Assembly: GCA_017437005.1 (NCBI GenBank)
Contig: JAFSBZ010000033.1
Coordinates: 38,870 to 102,869, forward strand
Direction of reading: 5' to 3'
Source of the DNA: Clostridia bacterium
Lineage (GTDB): Bacteria; Bacillota; Clostridia; Oscillospirales; Acutalibacteraceae
Length of the DNA: 64,000 nt
The stretch's first letter is position 1, and every line of letters starts with the position of its first letter. Under the pieces are notes generated by a model. It had not been told where the DNA came from. It saw nothing but the letters and a program-made list of their open reading frames with translations, and searched no databases. Positions 8,020-15,540 of the stretch are shown here, piece by piece. The position numbers and the translations under genes are program-made.

Positions 8020-8545
8020 AAAAATTAAACAAATAATTCAAACTCCAAAAGTATTGATAATAGTGGGTGTGTGCGGAATACTGTTAATATTTATATCCTC
8101 ACTTTTTTCAAGTGATGATAATACTAAAAACGCCAAAGCAATAGATACATATGACACACAGCAATATTGTAAACTGCTTGAAAACGATATAAAAAGCATT
8201 GTAACCGGAATTACGGGTGATAGAAAGCCAACGGTAGTAATAACTCTTGAAAGCGGCATACGGTACAGTTATGTCAGCGCAGAGGAAACCGACACCTCAA
8301 GCTCAACGGGAAACACCAATGATCAGCTTAGCGAAAGCAAAAAGCAGTCATACATTACGGTAAAAACAACCGATGGTGGTGAGCAACCGCTTATTGTTAC
8401 AGAAATAATGCCGCAAATAAGGGGTGTTGCCATTATTTGTTCGGGCGGAAATTCCGAGGCAGTTGCCGAAAAAATAAAAAATGCCGTCACAGCGGCGTTA
8501 AATATAACATCAAAACGAGTATATATTTCAGGAGGAATCGAATAA
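8012..8545 (+). CDS. spoIIIAG: Stage III sporulation protein AG, ring-forming channel subunit
   Basis: 177 residues. One membrane helix (about 14-30), a Ser/Thr-rich insertion within the extracellular region, and the C-terminal domain with IRGVAIICSGGNSEAV characteristic of SpoIIIAG (EscJ/FliF-like ring fold). It builds the large ring in the intermembrane space. Stop overlaps the spoIIIAH start (TAATG). Confidence 0.93.
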   Translation: MNEKIKQIIQTPKVLIIVGVCGILLIFISSLFSSDDNTKNAKAIDTYDTQQYCKLLENDIKSIVTGITGDRKPTVVITLESGIRYSYVSAEETDTSSSTGNTNDQLSESKKQSYITVKTTDGGEQPLIVTEIMPQIRGVAIICSGGNSEAVAEKIKNAVTAALNITSKRVYISGGIE

Positions 8546-9084
8546 TGAAAAAAGGTAAGGTTTTTGGAAAACATCATGTGGTTTTGGCACTTATGGTTTT
8601 GGCGCTCTGCGCGGCGGTGTGGCTTAATATGAAATTTTCATCTACCGAAAAATATTTAGGTCAGGCTACGCTTGTAAATGACAGTGAGGTTGCAAGCGGT
8701 GAGGCGATTCAAACCGCTGCCAAGGCCGAGAGTAGTGAGGATTATTTTGAAACTGCCAAAAAGGATAGGCAAAAGGCTTTAGACGAAGCACAGGAAATAG
8801 TAGAAGAAACCCTTAAATCCGCAAACGCTACCCAATCGGAGCGTGAAGCGGCGCTAAAAACAACTACAGCAATTGCTACCAGAGTAGAAAAGGCAAATAA
8901 CATTGAAACCCTGCTTAAAGCAAAGGGCTTTTCAAAAGCGGTTGTTGTAATTGGCGATAGCGATGTCAGCGTTGTTGTAAAATCAGAGGGCATTACCACG
9001 TCGCAGACATTGCAAATACAGGATATAGTTACAGCTCAAACCGAAATACCGCTTTCAAACATTAAAATTGTTACAATAAAATAA
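8545..9084 (+). CDS. spoIIIAH: Stage III sporulation protein AH, SpoIIQ-interacting channel subunit
   Basis: 179 residues from ATG 8545, chosen because AGGAGG lies upstream and it overlaps the spoIIIAG stop; an in-frame upstream extension inside spoIIIAG has no ribosome site. One helix (about 11-27), then a coiled helical stretch and an EscJ-like domain. In Bacillus this protein binds SpoIIQ across the septum. No spoIIQ is in the window, as is common in Clostridia where SpoIIQ may be replaced. Confidence 0.94.
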   Translation: MKKGKVFGKHHVVLALMVLALCAAVWLNMKFSSTEKYLGQATLVNDSEVASGEAIQTAAKAESSEDYFETAKKDRQKALDEAQEIVEETLKSANATQSEREAALKTTTAIATRVEKANNIETLLKAKGFSKAVVVIGDSDVSVVVKSEGITTSQTLQIQDIVTAQTEIPLSNIKIVTIK

Positions 9085-9086
9085 TC

Positions 9087-9115
9087 TTGCAAAGTCGAGG
9101 GAATTATGTTACAAT
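9087..9115 (+). promoter_or_regulatory. Promoter of the asp23 gene
   Basis: TTGCAA (9087-9092), a 17-bp spacer and TACAAT (9110-9115), starting two bases after the spoIIIAH stop. It gives the Asp23 gene its own vegetative promoter, separate from the sporulation operon. Confidence 0.55.
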
Positions 9116-9174
9116 AAATTTGTAATAATATTACAAAGTGTTTTTTATGATTTTTATATACGGAGGATAAAGCA

Positions 9175-9516
9175 ATGGACAACAAAACTCAACTTTCCGT
9201 AAGCACCGAGGTGCTTGAAAAAATGGCAATCCTTGCCGCGCAAGAGATTGAAGGCGTTAAGGGTATTGCAAAAAAGGCGATTGATATTAAGGGCGCTATC
9301 AAATCAAAAAACGTTGTTAAAGGCGTTAAAGTTGAAAGCATAAACGGCGCTATCACAATCAATATTTATATTTGCGTTGATGCAAATGCAAAAATGCGTG
9401 AGGTTGCCGAGGCCGTTCAGCAAAATGTTAAGGATAAAATCCAAACTATGACCGGTACTGCTGTAACACGTGTTAATGTTAATATTGAAGATATAGATTT
9501 TGCCGAAGAAGAATAA
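9175..9516 (+). CDS. Asp23/Gls24 family envelope-stress protein
   Basis: 113 residues of the Asp23 (DUF322) family. The N-terminal STEVLEKMAILAAQEIEGVKGI and the C-terminal VNVNIEDIDF are the typical family ends. These small cytosolic proteins gather at the membrane and respond to cell-wall or alkaline stress; an exact role here is unknown. AGGAGG-like GGAGGA precedes ATG. The position behind spoIIIAH is common in Clostridia, usually followed by nusB, which is absent here. Confidence 0.92.
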   Translation: MDNKTQLSVSTEVLEKMAILAAQEIEGVKGIAKKAIDIKGAIKSKNVVKGVKVESINGAITINIYICVDANAKMREVAEAVQQNVKDKIQTMTGTAVTRVNVNIEDIDFAEEE

Positions 9517-9527
9517 ATGATAAATTT

Positions 9528-9563
9528 AAAAGAGCAGACTTTATTTAAAGTCTGCTCTTTTTT
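9528..9563. terminator. Bidirectional intrinsic terminator
   Basis: AAAGAGCAGACTT and AAGTCTGCTCTTT form a perfect stem with T-runs on both sides. It sits between the convergent asp23 and kinase genes and overlaps the kinase stop codon. Confidence 0.88.
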
Positions 9564-10278
9564 ATAATGCTTCTGATAATTTTTTAACCGATTGATAGCG
9601 ATTGTCAGGACTAATATCGGTGCATTTTTTAACAATTTTTCCGGCCTTGCCTTTAACAACGGTTTCGCTTGGATGTTTTCCTGTAAGCATAACGTTAAGT
9701 AAAACGCCCATTGCATAAATGTCTGATCGGGAATCGGTTGCGTTAATTCCTAATTGTTCGGGTGAAGCGTAGCCCACAGTTCCCATAACAATTGTATCTT
9801 TAGGCTTGTTGGTTATTTGGCGCGAGATGTTAAAATCTATTAAAACTACGTCACCGGTATCCGAAATTATAATATTTTCAGGCTTTATATCACGATGAAC
9901 AATGTTGTTTTTGTGTAAAATTTCAAGTGCGTTACAAATTGCGATAAGCACTCGCTTGGCACCGCGATATCGGTATTTGCCGCTTTTCATAACGTCGGCA
10001 ACGGTTATGCCGCTTATAAATTCTTCTAAAACAATTTGTCCGTCAGTAAGTGTTAAACAATCGTATACTTCGGGAAGATTATTTGAATTAATACCACACA
10101 AAATTTCGTATGCAGTAACAGCTTTCGGAAAGCTGTGCAGTACCAAATCACGATTTAGCTTATTGTGTCTTAGGTGCAAAACCTCGCAATCATTTTTTTT
10201 AGAGAGCACACCTACAAGGCGGTAACTTTCAAACAGGTTTTTTATGTATTGTTCGCGCGTTATATTTAAACTGTTCAT
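9562..10278 (-). CDS. Minimal Hanks-type Ser/Thr protein kinase, degenerate ATP site
   Basis: 238 residues, a bare kinase domain without PASTA repeats or membrane helix. The C-lobe is intact: HRDIKPEN at about 128-135 (catalytic Asp130, Asn135), DFN in place of DFG at 148-150, GTVGYASPEQ activation/APE segment, and DIYAMG. The N-lobe is poor: no Gly-rich loop, and the strand where the VAIK lysine belongs reads LVLHSFPK, with His48 at the expected Lys. Its ATG overlaps the stop of the upstream LRR gene by 4 nt, so it is the last gene of a three-gene operon. It may be a weakly active kinase or a pseudokinase scaffold. Confidence 0.9.
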   Translation of the reverse strand: MNSLNITREQYIKNLFESYRLVGVLSKKNDCEVLHLRHNKLNRDLVLHSFPKAVTAYEILCGINSNNLPEVYDCLTLTDGQIVLEEFISGITVADVMKSGKYRYRGAKRVLIAICNALEILHKNNIVHRDIKPENIIISDTGDVVLIDFNISRQITNKPKDTIVMGTVGYASPEQLGINATDSRSDIYAMGVLLNVMLTGKHPSETVVKGKAGKIVKKCTDISPDNRYQSVKKLSEAL

Positions 10279-11393
10279 TCAATATCGCCGCCGTTCCACT
10301 GCTTGTATTGCGCGTTATAGTTTTCTGCTATGTTTCTGTAATAGTAATAATTAAAGTTTGTGCAGTCGCTTGAACAGTGTATAGTAAGCGTTCCGTTGCG
10401 ATTATTTTTGCTTGCAAAAGCGGTTTCAAATATATCTATAGCTCGTCCGCGCAAATAAATATCGGTTAAATTATAGCAGCTTGAAAAAGCGTTTTGCCAA
10501 ATTGTTTTAACTGTGTTAGGTACGATTACTTTTTTTACAGTTTGACTTATAGCAGAATCACAAAATGCATACGGCATTATACCACCAACCTTTTTGCCGT
10601 CGATGGTATCGGGTATATCGTATATTCCGTCGGATGCGGCTACACTCACACCCGTAATAACTATTACGTTTGTAATAGGCTGTGCAGGCATATTTTCTTC
10701 GGTATAACAGTCAGAGGCAACAGCGTTTCGGTAAATATATACTGCTTCTGTTTTGGTAGGTGTATTGTTATCGTTAGCGCTTTGATTATTTGAACTGTTA
10801 TTTGTGCTGCCGGTGTCGTTACCTTGTTCGTTTGAATTTTTATTGTCATCAGCATTGCTGCTGGAATTGTCAGTGGCGGTGTTATTATTATCAGTAGAGT
10901 CGGTTGTTTCTGTGGTGGTATTATCTGTTGTTTTGTCTGTTTCGGTCGTAGTATCTTGCGGTTTTGCTGGCTTTGTCGCGGGTTTAGTGACATCGCCTTG
11001 CGCAGAACTATTTTCGTTGTTGGAAACAGTGGCTTCATTGGTCGATTTATCTTCAGTATCGTTGTGTGCAACGCTGTTATTAGCATCAGAGCTGTTGTTT
11101 GGTGTTTTGTCAACAGCGGTAGTGTTGTCGGCTGATATAGTTTCGCTATTGTTAGTAATTATCTCACTTTTGGGATAAGATTCGTCAGGAGTATTACCAA
11201 TATCATTTTTACTTAAAGCTAAGATAACTATTAATATAGTTATAATAGGCAACAAAAAGGCGGCTAAAATATATGGCCACCTTTTTTTAATTTTAGTAGT
11301 AATTACTTCTTTTTCTTGTAAAGAAGACATACAAAACACGCAAAAACGCGCGTTATCTTCTATATCTGATTTGCAAAAAGGACATTTTTTCAT
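10275..11393 (-). CDS. Zinc-ribbon, single-pass membrane protein with low-complexity stalk and LRR-like external domain
   Basis: 372 residues. An N-terminal zinc ribbon (CPFC at 4-7, CVFC at 18-21) is cytosolic; a membrane helix spans about 39-60; a Ser/Thr/Asn/Asp-rich stalk covers about 62-215; and the C-terminal ~155 residues carry BspA-type leucine-rich-repeat features (YAFCDSAISQTVKKVIVPNT, NAFSSCYNLTDIYL). Zinc ribbon plus helix plus external LRR suggests a receptor. It is co-transcribed with a kinase (overlap 4 nt) and an HTH protein (6 nt upstream), so I infer a signalling unit. The repeated codon pattern of the stalk creates long false ORFs on other frames. Confidence 0.88.
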   Translation of the reverse strand: MKKCPFCKSDIEDNARFCVFCMSSLQEKEVITTKIKKRWPYILAAFLLPIITILIVILALSKNDIGNTPDESYPKSEIITNNSETISADNTTAVDKTPNNSSDANNSVAHNDTEDKSTNEATVSNNENSSAQGDVTKPATKPAKPQDTTTETDKTTDNTTTETTDSTDNNNTATDNSSSNADDNKNSNEQGNDTGSTNNSSNNQSANDNNTPTKTEAVYIYRNAVASDCYTEENMPAQPITNVIVITGVSVAASDGIYDIPDTIDGKKVGGIMPYAFCDSAISQTVKKVIVPNTVKTIWQNAFSSCYNLTDIYLRGRAIDIFETAFASKNNRNGTLTIHCSSDCTNFNYYYYRNIAENYNAQYKQWNGGDIE

Positions 11394-11399
11394 TACGTA

Positions 11400-11834
11400 T
11401 TACCCCAAGGTTTCCAAACCATAGTCATAAAGTATTTCGTTAATTTCTACAACCGACATTTTATTACAAATGCCGTAAATAATAATGCTATCAAACGGCA
11501 ATTTAACATAGAGGGTAGAATATGAAGCGCATTTTAAAAGAGTTTGAACTTCATCAAGAGACAACCCCATGGCAACAGCTATACACAAAAGCTTTTTACG
11601 TTCGGGAACACGCAGTCCCGAAAAAATTTGATATGCATAAACCTCGCTCATTTCAGCCGCGCGAATAATTTGTGATTTTTTAAGATCATATTTTTTAATT
11701 AATTTATCCAAAAGCTCAGATAAGTTTTCTTTGACCATATAATCCTTATTTTCATTATAAAAAGTTGTAAAATCGGGGCAAAGTCTAAGCTCATCTACAA
11801 TTTTTGAAGTATCTTTAGGCACAAATAACACCAA
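11400..11834 (-). CDS. HTH (XRE-like) protein at head of the kinase operon
   Basis: 144 residues with a helix-turn-helix core at about 38-85 (LSELLDKLIKKYDLKKSQII, then AYQIFSGLRVP) followed by a helical C-terminal region. Proteins of this type often neighbour small Ser/Thr kinases in Clostridia. The start is uncertain: TTG 11834 and GTG 11831 or 11822 are in frame and no clear SD exists, and the predicted transcript start is only ~18 nt upstream. It may be the output regulator or a kinase substrate; this is inference. Confidence 0.75.
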   Translation of the reverse strand: MVLFVPKDTSKIVDELRLCPDFTTFYNENKDYMVKENLSELLDKLIKKYDLKKSQIIRAAEMSEVYAYQIFSGLRVPERKKLLCIAVAMGLSLDEVQTLLKCASYSTLYVKLPFDSIIIYGICNKMSVVEINEILYDYGLETLG

Positions 11835-11858
11835 ATTTCATTGTTTTTCTTTTTTATA

Positions 11859-11887
11859 ATTATAGTAAATAAGCCATCCTTTGTCAA
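11859..11887 (-). promoter_or_regulatory. Consensus sigma-A promoter of the HTH-LRR-kinase operon
   Basis: On the minus strand TTGACA (11887-11882), 17 bp, TATAAT (11864-11859): a perfect consensus promoter. Its -35 element lies in the left arm of the inverted repeat at 11871-11907. Confidence 0.7.
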
Positions 11888-11907
11888 CACGCGACAAAAG
11901 ATGGCTT
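11871..11907. promoter_or_regulatory. 15-bp inverted repeat over the -35 region: operator or plus-strand terminator
   Basis: AAGCCATCCTTTGTC and GACAAAAGATGGCTT pair with one mismatch around a 7-nt loop. On the plus strand a run of T follows, so it could act as a terminator; it also covers the -35 box of the minus-strand operon promoter, so it could be an operator for the HTH protein. Confidence 0.55.
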
Positions 11908-11929
11908 GTTTTTTTAAAAATTATGCTGT

Positions 11930-11957
11930 TTGCATAAGATTTTTCGTAAATTATAGT
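11930..11957 (+). promoter_or_regulatory. Probable promoter of the 85-residue protein gene
   Basis: TTGCAT (11930-11935), a 16-bp spacer and TATAGT (11952-11957), 32 nt before the start codon. Confidence 0.4.
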
Positions 11958-11988
11958 TTAAAATTTAAACAAGAATGGAGGCAATTAA

Positions 11989-12246
11989 ATGGACAAAATT
12001 ATAAATAAATTATTTAACGATTACCTTTCTGAACAAAAAATAGCCGCAAACTCCGATTATTCTGTTTTTGCAAAAAATGCTTTAGAAAAGGAGATAGAGT
12101 TGCGAAGCCTGCTAAACCCTGAGCAAACAAAATGCTTTGAGGCGCTGTTTGAATTGACCTCACAAATACATTTTATGGAAGTAAAGGATGCGTTTTTTTG
12201 TGCTTGTAGATTAGGAGCAAAAGCATCAAAAGAATTAATTATTTAA
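11989..12246 (+). CDS. Small helical protein, unknown function
   Basis: 85 residues, mostly helical and charged, ending in a Cys-containing amphipathic segment (DAFFCACRLGAKASKEL). ATGGAGGC gives a good ribosome site before ATG 11989. It resembles small Firmicutes proteins of the DUF6809 kind, but that match is from memory and weak. Its 3' end overlaps the convergent XRE gene by 8 nt. Confidence 0.75.
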   Translation: MDKIINKLFNDYLSEQKIAANSDYSVFAKNALEKEIELRSLLNPEQTKCFEALFELTSQIHFMEVKDAFFCACRLGAKASKELII

Positions 12247-12481
12247 GTTCTTGTTCAAGATTTTGATATTCGGGTGTATCAAAAAATTCCATCATAGTAA
12301 TTTCGAGCCCGTCGCAAATTTTTTTAATGGTTACAATACCCGGATTTTTACTTTCGCCATTTAGAATACTTTTAATTGTTGCTTGTGAAACACCACACAT
12401 ATAACTAAGGGCATTAGGCGTAATTTTACGTTCGCGACAAAGTTGGTAAATTCGGTTTACAGTATATTTATGAATACCCAT
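12239..12481 (-). CDS. XRE-family repressor of the divergent SPFH operon
   Basis: 80 residues, essentially one Cro/C1-type HTH domain (ITPNALSYMCGVSQATIKSI is the recognition core) plus a short acidic tail. SD AGGTGA precedes ATG 12481. It is divergent from the SPFH operon, and the intergenic region holds two 18-bp near-palindromes and a degenerate third, the classic layout of an autoregulated repressor. No sensor domain is visible, so the inducing signal must act through another protein or on DNA-binding itself. Confidence 0.88.
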   Translation of the reverse strand: MGIHKYTVNRIYQLCRERKITPNALSYMCGVSQATIKSILNGESKNPGIVTIKKICDGLEITMMEFFDTPEYQNLEQELK

Positions 12482-12539
12482 ATTTTCACCTACAAATTAG
12501 CAATTATATATAGATGTTATATCACTATAAAAACATTTG

Positions 12540-12557
12540 TTAGTTATATATCACTAA
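12540..12557. promoter_or_regulatory. Operator copy 1 (upstream of -35)
   Basis: TTAGTTATATATCACTAA, a near-palindrome just upstream of the -35 box at 12564. It recurs exactly at 12591-12608. A degenerate relative (TTATATCACTA) lies near 12517 within the probable promoter of the XRE gene. Confidence 0.75.
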
Positions 12558-12563
12558 TTATTG

Positions 12564-12591
12564 TTGACTTAAAACGAAAAATATGTATAAT
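12564..12591 (+). promoter_or_regulatory. Promoter of the SPFH operon
   Basis: TTGACT (12564-12569), a 16-bp spacer and TATAAT (12586-12591). The -10 box abuts operator copy 2, so bound repressor would block RNA polymerase. Confidence 0.7.
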
Positions 12592-12608
12592 TAGTTATAT
12601 ATCACTAA
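12591..12608. promoter_or_regulatory. Operator copy 2 (start of transcription)
   Basis: An exact 18-bp copy of the 12540 site overlapping the last base of the -10 box and the transcription start. Centre-to-centre distance to copy 1 is 51 bp, about five helical turns, which would put both on one face of the DNA. Confidence 0.75.
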
Positions 12609-12636
12609 CAAATGATACGGTTACGGAGGAATTTTA

Positions 12637-13818
12637 GTGTCAAAAATAGCTGACGTAATAAAATACGAGGGCGACAATACCACTTTTGTTTGGAAGCATC
12701 CCTGTGAGGATTTTAACAGTCTGACCCAACTTATAGTTCACGAAACGCAAGAAGCAATATTTTTCTTAAATGGTCAGGCGCTTGATATGTTTGGCACCGG
12801 TCGTTATACTCTTGAGACACAAAATATTCCCTTAATTGGAAAAACCTTAAATCGTAGCGTAGGTGATACTTCGCCTTTTCACTGTGAAGTATATTTCATA
12901 AACAAAACAGAACAAATGGCTATTAAATGGGGTACTGATTCCAAGGTGCAGTATGTTGAGCCTACATATGGATTTCCTATTTCTATTGGCGCATCGGGAG
13001 ATATGTCGCTAAAGATATCCGATAGCCGAAAACTGCTCGTTAAACTGGTCGGAACCGAAAACATACTTTCACAAAGCAAATTGTTATCATATTTTCGTTC
13101 AATTCTTATAGCGAGGGTAAAAACCTATATTGCCCAAGTTATGAAATCAAGCGCCATAAATATTTTTGAAATAGATCAAAATCTCACCTTGTTTTCGGAT
13201 TCGATAAAGCGACTTATTGAGCCGGATTTTAGTGATTATGGCATAGCTGTCGAAAAGTTTTTTGTTACAACGATTGTAAAACCAGACGGTGAAATTCAAT
13301 ATGAAAAGTTTAAGGAACTACATTTCCGTCAATATGCTGATATAGCCGAGGCAAAGCTTCGTCAACAGGTAGACATTATTGAGGCTGAAACACAGGCAAA
13401 AAAAACAATCATAGAGTCTAAAGCCCTCGCTCAAAAAAGAATAACCGAGGGTTATACCTACGGCCAAGAACGAGGATTCGACGTAGCCGAAAAGGTAGCA
13501 GAAAACGAAGCTGTTGGTGAATTTACCAATATGGGCGTCGGTTTTGGAACCATGGCCGGTGTGGGCGGCGCCGTTGGTGGAATGGTAGGTACAGCAATGC
13601 AGGATGCTTTAAATTCGGCGGGTAACACCTCCACACCAACTGTTCACATTTTTTGTGAAAACTGTGGCGCAAGATTAGGTATAGATGCAGTATTTTGTGA
13701 AGAATGCGGCAACCGTGTTCAAAAAAGAAATAGTTGTAAAAACTGCGGATATATTTTTGAACGTCAAGGAAGGTTTTGTCCAAAGTGCGGCGACAAGCGG
13801 GAGGATAGTTATGAATAA
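12637..13818 (+). CDS. SPFH-domain protein with two C-terminal zinc ribbons (YdjI / virion-core-like)
   Basis: 393 residues from GTG 12637 (SD GGAGGA). The N-terminal ~250 residues form an SPFH/band-7-like domain of the YdjI type, annotated elsewhere as virion core protein. A coiled segment (about 230-285, rich in Ala/Glu/Lys), a Gly-rich stretch and then two zinc ribbons follow (CENC/CEEC and CKNC/CPKC). In Bacillus YdjI is encoded with PspA, YdjG and YdjH in an envelope-stress operon. Here the next two genes encode a membrane protein and a zinc-ribbon membrane protein, matching that set without PspA. The gene overlaps the next by 8 nt. Confidence 0.88.
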   Translation: MSKIADVIKYEGDNTTFVWKHPCEDFNSLTQLIVHETQEAIFFLNGQALDMFGTGRYTLETQNIPLIGKTLNRSVGDTSPFHCEVYFINKTEQMAIKWGTDSKVQYVEPTYGFPISIGASGDMSLKISDSRKLLVKLVGTENILSQSKLLSYFRSILIARVKTYIAQVMKSSAINIFEIDQNLTLFSDSIKRLIEPDFSDYGIAVEKFFVTTIVKPDGEIQYEKFKELHFRQYADIAEAKLRQQVDIIEAETQAKKTIIESKALAQKRITEGYTYGQERGFDVAEKVAENEAVGEFTNMGVGFGTMAGVGGAVGGMVGTAMQDALNSAGNTSTPTVHIFCENCGARLGIDAVFCEECGNRVQKRNSCKNCGYIFERQGRFCPKCGDKREDSYE

Positions 13819-14491
13819 AACTTTTAAATCTTACATTGCTGTTTGGGCTATATGTTTTATTCTTTTTAACGCTATAGCATTTATTATTCCCAACGAGCTA
13901 AAAAGCAATTTTTGGAATGGCTATATTTTTATTACGTTGACATTTTTTGGGCAATTATTTTGCGCTAACATAGCTTTTAAATCCGAAAATGCTCAAAAAT
14001 TCTTTTATAATTTTCCGTTAATTTCAATTAGTTTTATCGGTGTAGTAGCTATGCTTGTAATAGGCGGCTTAACAATGGCTATAACAGCTATACCTGTTTG
14101 GGTGGGAATTGTTTTATGCTTGATTGTATTAGCATTTACAGCAATAGCTGTTATAAACGTATCGATTGTAAGTGAGACTGTAAGTACAGTAGATAATAAA
14201 ACAAAAGCAAACACTTTTTTTGTTAAAGCACTTATTGCCGATGCGCAAATTTTGATGCTAAACGCCGAAACTGCACAAACAAAAGATATAACTAAAAAGG
14301 TTTATGAAGCCATAAGATACAGTGACCCTATAAGCAGTAACGAATTAAGTGATATTGAGGCGCAAATAACGGCTGACTTCAGAAAGTTTGAAAATGCTAT
14401 ACAAACAAACGCTGAAAACGCAACATCTATAGGTGAGAAGCTTGTTATCTTAATAGAAAATCGTAATACTAAATGTAAGTTTTTTAAATAA
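13811..14491 (+). CDS. Four-helix membrane protein with cytosolic tail
   Basis: 226 residues from ATG 13811, which overlaps the SPFH stop; in-frame codons upstream lie inside the SPFH zinc ribbons and are not credible. Four hydrophobic helices occupy about residues 8-125 and a ~100-residue soluble tail follows. No family recognised. Its place between a YdjI-like and a YdjG-like protein suggests the YdjH role as membrane partner of the SPFH protein; this is inference from order. Confidence 0.82.
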   Translation: MNKTFKSYIAVWAICFILFNAIAFIIPNELKSNFWNGYIFITLTFFGQLFCANIAFKSENAQKFFYNFPLISISFIGVVAMLVIGGLTMAITAIPVWVGIVLCLIVLAFTAIAVINVSIVSETVSTVDNKTKANTFFVKALIADAQILMLNAETAQTKDITKKVYEAIRYSDPISSNELSDIEAQITADFRKFENAIQTNAENATSIGEKLVILIENRNTKCKFFK

Positions 14492-14503
14492 GGGGTAAAA
14501 TAG

Positions 14504-15454
14504 GTGGCATTAACTTGTAAAAATTGCGGTGGCAATATTAATTTTGACATAAATACAAAAATTATGACCTGTGAATCCTGTGGTTCAAGTCAATCAATTA
14601 ATACGGTAGTTGGCGAAAACGATAGCATATACACATCTAATGAGGATAGCGAAAATATAGATACATATCGTAACGCGCTAAATTTAATGACTTCGGCAAC
14701 AGAAATAGGTGGACTAAAAACAGCGAAAATGCTATTTGAAAGCATACCCGACACATTAAATTCTCGTTCTCTTTCAAAAGAATGTGAAGAAAAAATTACT
14801 TTATTAAAAACAGAAACACAATACCAAAAAGCGCTTTTGGATATGCAAAGTGAAGATGCCGACACAATTGCTTTGGCTCAAAATGTTTTTGAAGCGTTAC
14901 AAGACTATAAAGATTCTATGTCAAAAAAAGAAGAGTGTAACTCGCTTATAGAAAAAGCACGGGTATTACAAGCTGAAAAGGTCAAAAAAGAGCAGCAGCA
15001 AGCAAGAAGACGTCGTTTTAAACGCAGAATAATAAGTGTTATTTTAATAATATTTTTAATTATCGGTTTATTAGTTAACAACTATATTCACTCTGCATCG
15101 CGTTACGAAATTGAAATTACCCCAACAATAAAAAATTATCTTACCGAAAGAGGCAATAATTATGAATTTTGCTACGATGTCAAGGTAGAAAATAACGGTT
15201 TGATAGATATAACTGCGTTAGAATGTTCGGTGATAATACAAAAAGATGACGATGTTATTACCGACACAACAATTTCGTTTGATAATTATTCATCGGTTGC
15301 CGTAAGAGCTCAAAAAAATGCTCGCTTTACGTGGAATCTTACCACCAATTCGCAATATGTTGCCGAACAGCTTTATTATAATTTTGATGATTTGGATTTA
15401 GAGATAAAAATAACAAAAATCAAATTCAAAAACGGAAAAATAAAAACTTATTAA
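14504..15454 (+). CDS. Zinc-ribbon, single-pass membrane protein (YdjG-like)
   Basis: 316 residues from GTG 14504 (SD AGGGG). A zinc ribbon at 5-29 (CKNC...CESC) is followed by a helical, TPR-like cytosolic region, a basic cluster (ARRRRFKRR), one membrane helix near 178-195 and an outside domain of ~120 residues with beta-strand character. Zinc ribbon plus helix near an SPFH protein recalls Bacillus YdjG. Third gene of the XRE-controlled operon. Confidence 0.84.
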   Translation: MALTCKNCGGNINFDINTKIMTCESCGSSQSINTVVGENDSIYTSNEDSENIDTYRNALNLMTSATEIGGLKTAKMLFESIPDTLNSRSLSKECEEKITLLKTETQYQKALLDMQSEDADTIALAQNVFEALQDYKDSMSKKEECNSLIEKARVLQAEKVKKEQQQARRRRFKRRIISVILIIFLIIGLLVNNYIHSASRYEIEITPTIKNYLTERGNNYEFCYDVKVENNGLIDITALECSVIIQKDDDVITDTTISFDNYSSVAVRAQKNARFTWNLTTNSQYVAEQLYYNFDDLDLEIKITKIKFKNGKIKTY

Positions 15455-15540
15455 TGAGGAGAACGGCTTATGAATCATAATCGAGGTCATCCATAAAATC
15501 AGTTCAAAATATTTTTAAAAATGAAAAGGAGTTATTAATT

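Noticed and set aside
10664-11178. Long open frames on both strands inside the LRR protein gene
   Set aside because: They arise from the repetitive Ser/Thr/Asn/Asp codons of the stalk; low-complexity products without ribosome sites.
15470-15496. Eight-codon mini-ORF (MNHNRGHP) with a GAGGAG site
   Set aside because: Too short to support as a gene; perhaps a decayed start or a coupling element between 15454 and 15541.
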